NCBI GenBank assembly: GCA_030529405.1 | Contig: JAUMWZ010000056.1 | Location: 1 to 9,171, forward strand | Length of the DNA: 9,171 nucleotides | DNA from: Bacteroides sp. | GTDB lineage: Bacteria > Bacteroidota > Bacteroidia > Bacteroidales > Bacteroidaceae | Direction: 5' to 3' | Shown: positions 5,809 through 9,171 of the stretch, piece after piece | Position numbering within the stretch: position 1 is the first letter of the stretch | Layout of the letters: the number at the start of each line of letters is the position of its first letter | Program-made: the position numbers and the translations under genes | The notes under the pieces: generated by a model | The model's database searches: none | Told to the model about the DNA's origin: nothing | Seen by the model: the letters and a program-made list of their open reading frames with translations, nothing else

Positions 5809-8277
5809 TTATCTAAGTTTTGCGTTTAGTTTATCTTCGTACACCTTTATAAGCTTACTCATAATCTTGTCTATAGACTTGTCGTTAAGAGTTTGATTTT
5901 CATCTTGCAAAGTGAAACTTACTGCATACGATTTCTTTCCTGCTTCAAGATTCTTGCCTTCATATACGTCGAACAAACGAACATCTTTCAGAAGTTTTCT
6001 TTCTGTTTCGTATGCCAATGTTTGTATTTGCTCAAACTCTATTTCTTTATCTATAAGCAGTGCAAGGTCTCTTTTCACGGCTGGATACTTAGGTATTTCC
6101 TTAAACGAAACAGAGTGTTTTGCCGTTTCTTTCAATATCTCGTTCCAGTTTATATCAGCATAATACACCTCGTTAGCTATATCCATTGATTTCAAAATCT
6201 TTTTAGATACCACTCCAAGAGTAACTATTACTTTTCCTCTCTTACTTACGTAGTTTACAGCCGTTTCATACACGTTATCCAAACTCTTCTGAGTTGATAT
6301 CTCAGTTATATTTACTCCAAGTCTAAGTAATATATTGTTTACATATGATTTCAATATAAAAATAGAAGTAGGTTCATCTGCATGTGCCCAGCTGTTTTTT
6401 ATATGCTTACCAGTAACCCATAATCCTAAGTGATAGTTTTCACTGTATGGTGCTAAAATCTTCTCATCATTCTTCTTTTCAGCCGTATATTTATAGCAGT
6501 TTCCAAATTCAAAGAATTTAAGGTCAGAGTTCTGACGATTGCTGTTGTGTGAGATACTTTCCAAGCCACCAAACAACAGAGTTTGACGCATTGCATTAAG
6601 GTCTGTACTCAAAGGATTAAGCAGCATTACCAAATTTTCAGGCTTATATTTGCTCAAGCCTTCATAGTATGCAGCCTTAGTAAGTGAGTTATTTAGTATT
6701 TCATTAAATCCTCCGCCTACAAGTTGTTCTGCCACTAGGTTTTGCAACTTATTAGAACGGTCGTATTCTCCCTTTGTTGTTAAGCTAGATTTTAGAGTGC
6801 TACCTATCTCAACATTATTATATCCGTATATACGCAAGATGTCTTCAATTACATCACATTCACGTTGCACATCTACTCTATAAGGTGGTACGTTGAGCAA
6901 TAAGCCTTCTGCTGTTTCTTTTTCAACATTCATTTCAAGGCTTTCAACTATGCTTTTCACGGTAGCAGGCTCAATTTCCTTGCCTATTAGCTTATTTACC
7001 CTGTCGTAGCATAACTCTACACTGAAATGTTCAGCTTCTTTTGCTTTCACTTCCACTACTTCTGAAACGTGTTCTGCACTTGCTATTTCCTTAATCATTA
7101 TAGCAGCAAGTTTCAAGCAAGGTATAACTGAATTAGGGTCTGTGCCTCTTTCAAAGCGGAACGATGAATCTGTGTTGAGTCCATGACGGCGTGCTGTCTT
7201 TCTAACAGTAGTTGGATTGAAATAAGCACTTTCTAAGAATATGTTCACAGTACTATCTGTTGCCCCAGAATCTAATCCTCCGAAGACGCCAGCTAAACAC
7301 ATTGGTGCTTTTGCATTACTTATAGTTAGGTCGTTGCTGTTAAGAGTTCGCTCCACACCATCAAGAGTTGTGAACTTATCTCCCTCTGTTGCCGTTTTAA
7401 CTATAATCTTTTTGCCTTCAATCTTATCAGCATCAAAGCAGTGAAGTGGCTGACCGTATGCGTGTAGCATATAGTTTGTGATGTCTACCACATTATTTAT
7501 AGGCTTTAGTCCGATAACTTTCAGCTTGTTTTGTAACCACTCTGGACTTTCTGCAACCTTTACTCCCGTGATGTAAACACCTGAATAGTGGTTGCAGTGT
7601 TCTGCATTTTCCACCTCAACAGTTATTTCACTCTTTCCAAGGTCTCTTATTTTGTCAAACGCATCTGCACTTTCTTTTTTCAAAGTAGCAGGCATATTGT
7701 TTTGTTTCAAGTATGCATACAAATCTCTTGCTACACCATAGTGCGAACAAGCATCTGCTCTGTTAGGTGTGATGTCTACTTCAAGAATGTAGTCGCTCTT
7801 AACGTTATAATAGTCTTTAGCCAATGTTCCTGTCGGCACATCACTTGGAAGAACAATTATACCGTTATGACTTGTGCCAACGCCTATTTCGTCTTCAGCG
7901 CAAATCATACCGAATGATTCTTCTCCTCTAATCTTACTTTTCTTAATGGTAAACTCACCTTCCTCGCTATATAGCTTTGTTCCTAATGTTGCTACTACTA
8001 CTTTTTGCCCTGCTGCAACGTTTGCCGCACCACATACAATCTGCACAACATTTTCATTTCCTAAATCAACGGTAGTGATGTGTAAGTGGTCTGAATTTGG
8101 GTGGTCTATACAAGTCAAAACGTGTCCCACCACTAAACCCTCAAGACCTCCTTTTATTGTTTGAACTTCTTCTACACTTCCTGTTTCAAGTCCAATAGAA
8201 GTCAGAGCTTCTGCCATTTCGTTTGGCGTGAGATTACATTCAATATACTCCTTAAGCCAATTGTAAGATATATTCAT
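5809..8277 (-). CDS. pheT: Phenylalanyl-tRNA synthetase beta subunit
   Basis: Beta chain of the cytosolic (alpha-beta)2 PheRS, which charges tRNA-Phe; the alpha chain PheS carries the aminoacylation site and is not in this window. The 822-residue protein has the usual bacterial order: N-terminal MNISYNWLKEYIE; tRNA-binding OB domain (about 43-150, with VCGAANVAAGQKV at 81-93 and KIRGEESFGMICAEDEIG at 115-132); ITPNRADACSHYGVARD (169-185) leading into the B3/B4 editing region; B5 and the inactive catalytic-like core (roughly 400-715); and a C-terminal FDX-ACB anticodon-binding domain (about 725-822, KYPAVKRDLALLID). It appears intact. The start is the only ATG giving the conserved N-terminus. 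A candidate -7 box lies about 36 bp upstream and yebC follows 31 bp downstream. Confidence 0.97.
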   Translation of the reverse strand: MNISYNWLKEYIECNLTPNEMAEALTSIGLETGSVEEVQTIKGGLEGLVVGHVLTCIDHPNSDHLHITTVDLGNENVVQIVCGAANVAAGQKVVVATLGTKLYSEEGEFTIKKSKIRGEESFGMICAEDEIGVGTSHNGIIVLPSDVPTGTLAKDYYNVKSDYILEVDITPNRADACSHYGVARDLYAYLKQNNMPATLKKESADAFDKIRDLGKSEITVEVENAEHCNHYSGVYITGVKVAESPEWLQNKLKVIGLKPINNVVDITNYMLHAYGQPLHCFDADKIEGKKIIVKTATEGDKFTTLDGVERTLNSNDLTISNAKAPMCLAGVFGGLDSGATDSTVNIFLESAYFNPTTVRKTARRHGLNTDSSFRFERGTDPNSVIPCLKLAAIMIKEIASAEHVSEVVEVKAKEAEHFSVELCYDRVNKLIGKEIEPATVKSIVESLEMNVEKETAEGLLLNVPPYRVDVQRECDVIEDILRIYGYNNVEIGSTLKSSLTTKGEYDRSNKLQNLVAEQLVGGGFNEILNNSLTKAAYYEGLSKYKPENLVMLLNPLSTDLNAMRQTLLFGGLESISHNSNRQNSDLKFFEFGNCYKYTAEKKNDEKILAPYSENYHLGLWVTGKHIKNSWAHADEPTSIFILKSYVNNILLRLGVNITEISTQKSLDNVYETAVNYVSKRGKVIVTLGVVSKKILKSMDIANEVYYADINWNEILKETAKHSVSFKEIPKYPAVKRDLALLIDKEIEFEQIQTLAYETERKLLKDVRLFDVYEGKNLEAGKKSYAVSFTLQDENQTLNDKSIDKIMSKLIKVYEDKLNAKLR

Positions 8278-8313
8278 AGTTAAATATTATTGCTCTTTGT
8301 TTTATTAAGGTTG

Positions 8314-8321
8314 CAAAAATA
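8314..8321 (-). promoter_or_regulatory. Candidate -7 promoter box for pheT
   Basis: On the minus strand this reads TATTTTTG, fitting the Bacteroidota -7 consensus TAnnTTTG. It is 36 bp upstream of the pheT ATG, implying a leader of about 30 nt. I do not see a good -33 TTTG box. The short leader leaves no room for a classical attenuator or T-box. Confidence 0.5.
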
Positions 8322-8360
8322 ATAAGTTTTCTTGTAGAATACACATAATAAGGGCTGAAA

Positions 8361-8376
8361 AGAGATTATAATCTCT
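8361..8376. promoter_or_regulatory. 16-bp perfect palindrome upstream of pheT
   Basis: AGAGATTATAATCTCT is a perfect palindrome with no loop and no T-tract on either side, so it is not a terminator. Its near edge is about 40 bp upstream of the pheT -7 box, a plausible position for a dimeric DNA-binding protein. No regulator can be named. Confidence 0.4.
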
Positions 8377-8474
8377 AATAATAAGAAAAGAGAAGTAACA
8401 AAGAAGACGAAAAGCGTAGTTTTCCAGCGAGCAAAGCACTATTCTGAAAACAACATAATTATGATGGTTTTTCA

Positions 8475-8554
8475 AACCATATACAGTTGATTTCTTAGTT
8501 ATATATGGTTTAGAAATCAACTGTATATAGTCTTGTTGCAAACTGTATATGGTT
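8475..8554. repeat. Array 4: four 22-bp-phased palindromic units with nested inverted symmetry
   Basis: Units AACCATATACAGTT (8475-8488), AGTTATATATGGTT (8497-8510), AACTGTATATAGTC (8519-8532) and AACTGTATATGGTT (8541-8554), centred at 8481.5, 8503.5, 8525.5 and 8547.5, exactly 22 bp apart. Two larger symmetries overlay this. A perfect 17-bp inverted repeat (8479-8495 with 8512-8528) is centred on the second unit and includes the spacers. The first and last units with flanks (8473-8488 and 8541-8556) are 16-bp exact reverse complements. The array lies 129 bp downstream of the dnaB stop. Confidence 0.85.
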
Positions 8555-8683
8555 TGCTTTACAGATAAATTGACATAGCAGACTAAGTAAACTTATTTAG
8601 CTTAAACAAATCATAATAAAGCGAAGTAAAACAATATATTACATAGGTTTATTAAATCATAATTTGCTCGAAAAATCTTTATT

Positions 8684-9171
8684 CTAGAACGGTAAATTTT
8701 CTTCGCCTATACCACCATTTTGCATAGGTTCTGGCTCTGGCATATCATAGTCGCTTTGCGCAGAAATAGCGTTTGTTTTTGATGGTAACACCTCTCTTCC
8801 TCCAGCTATGCTACCACTAAAGTCATTGTTTTCTATGTTAGAAAAACGAGTATATTCTCCTGCAAACCTCAAATATATTTCTCCAACTGCACCATTTCTA
8901 TGCTTAGCGATGATAATCTCTGCTAATCCACGAACATTATTACCATTTTGGTCTTCATATATCTTATAGTATTCCGGGCGATGAATAAAGCAAACCATGT
9001 CGGCATCTTGCTCTATGGCTCCCGACTCTCTAAGGTCACTAAGTTGTGGTTTCTTCTTTTCTGGCGCAATATCTCTCGACTCGACTCCACGGTTAAGCTG
9101 TGAAAGAGCTATTATAGGTATGTTTAATTCTTTAGCCAAACCTTTCAACGAACGAGATATAACACTCACTT
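8684..9171 (-). CDS. dnaB: Replicative DNA helicase DnaB, C-terminal fragment
   Basis: The last 162 or so residues of the hexameric fork helicase; the N-terminal domain and Walker A lie beyond the right edge. The fragment begins in the RecA-like core with VSVISRSLKGLAKELNIPIIALSQLNRGVE (the first residue is a GTG valine, not a start). It continues with the DnaB signature LSDLRESGAIEQDADMVCFIHR (43-64) and the AKHRNGAVGEIYLRF segment (88-102), whose Arg is the likely arginine finger acting across the subunit interface. The core ends near FSNIE; a low-complexity acidic and proline-rich tail of nearly 50 residues follows, ending EENLPF. That ending resembles the acidic-hydrophobic C-terminal tip of SSB. 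No clear terminator is seen downstream. Confidence 0.94.
   Translation of the reverse strand, partial: VSVISRSLKGLAKELNIPIIALSQLNRGVESRDIAPEKKKPQLSDLRESGAIEQDADMVCFIHRPEYYKIYEDQNGNNVRGLAEIIIAKHRNGAVGEIYLRFAGEYTRFSNIENNDFSGSIAGGREVLPSKTNAISAQSDYDMPEPEPMQNGGIGEENLPF

Larger units (their letters stand above)
8278..8683. other. 406-bp pheT-dnaB intergenic region
   Basis: Contents from the dnaB side: 8555-8683 is AT-rich with no clear terminator or gene; 8475-8554 is repeat array 4; 8377-8474 is unassigned and includes an imperfect inverted repeat (GTTTTCCAG near 8418 against CTGAAAAC near 8444); 8361-8376 is a perfect palindrome; and 8314-8321 is the pheT -7 box. A 78-codon open frame at 8305-8541 (-) crosses the repeats and promoter and is not considered a gene. 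Confidence 0.7.

Noticed and set aside
7588..7917. Open frame opposite pheT (and similar plus-strand frames opposite nhaA, lepA and yebC)
   Set aside because: They lie fully antisense to well-conserved genes, have no family motifs, and reflect the codon composition of the opposite strand.
8278..8313. T-box or phenylalanine attenuator ahead of pheT
   Set aside because: The likely leader is only about 30 nt, with no leader peptide rich in Phe codons and no terminator/antiterminator pair.
8305..8541. Small 78-codon gene on the minus strand
   Set aside because: It overlaps repeat array 4, the 16-bp palindrome and the pheT -7 box. The protein has no recognisable motif and there is no ribosome-binding site; it is a chance open frame in AT-rich sequence.
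9167..9169. GTG as a DnaB start codon
   Set aside because: It falls inside the conserved helicase core at a position that is an ordinary residue in DnaB; the gene continues past the window edge.

Overview
The window is an AT-rich stretch of a Bacteroidota chromosome, most likely from the order Bacteroidales. The placement rests on three things: the LepA, YebC and PheT sequences read like Bacteroidales forms (for example a YebC that begins MGRAFEYRKA instead of with the proteobacterial AGHSKW motif); two promoters fit the TAnnTTTG -7 box of this phylum; and Shine-Dalgarno sequences are weak or absent. I see no phage, integrase, transposase, CRISPR or defence genes. The protein-coding content is core housekeeping.

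Layout from left to right. Positions 1-429 (+) hold the C-terminal end of a dihydrolipoyl dehydrogenase, followed by an intrinsic terminator. It converges on nhaA (598-1950, -). Next on the minus strand come lepA (2097-3878), xth (4209-4976), yebC (5043-5777), pheT (5809-8277) and the 3' end of dnaB (8684-9171, truncated by the window edge). On the minus strand the reading order is dnaB, pheT, yebC, xth, lepA, nhaA. pheT and yebC are 31 bp apart and probably form an operon that ends at a good hairpin terminator directly before xth. lepA and pheT each have their own candidate promoter. nhaA has no recognisable promoter and may be read through from lepA.

Together the genes cover central metabolism (Lpd), ion homeostasis (NhaA), translation (LepA, PheT), translation or gene regulation (YebC), DNA repair (Xth) and replication (DnaB). 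This is ordinary core genome and the genes form no single pathway.

The one unusual feature is non-coding. Four separate intergenic regions (about 515-594, 2005-2062, 4024-4191 and 8475-8554) carry short arrays of a 14-bp palindrome, consensus AACTATATATAGTT, spaced by 8 bp so that the centres fall exactly every 22 bp. Spacer sequences recur between arrays (TGCAAGTC and its complement), and several arrays are also arranged as larger inverted repeats. Every intergenic gap over 100 bp contains one; the two short gaps (31 and 66 bp) contain none. This looks like a dispersed family of phased palindromic repeats. Its function cannot be settled from the sequence.
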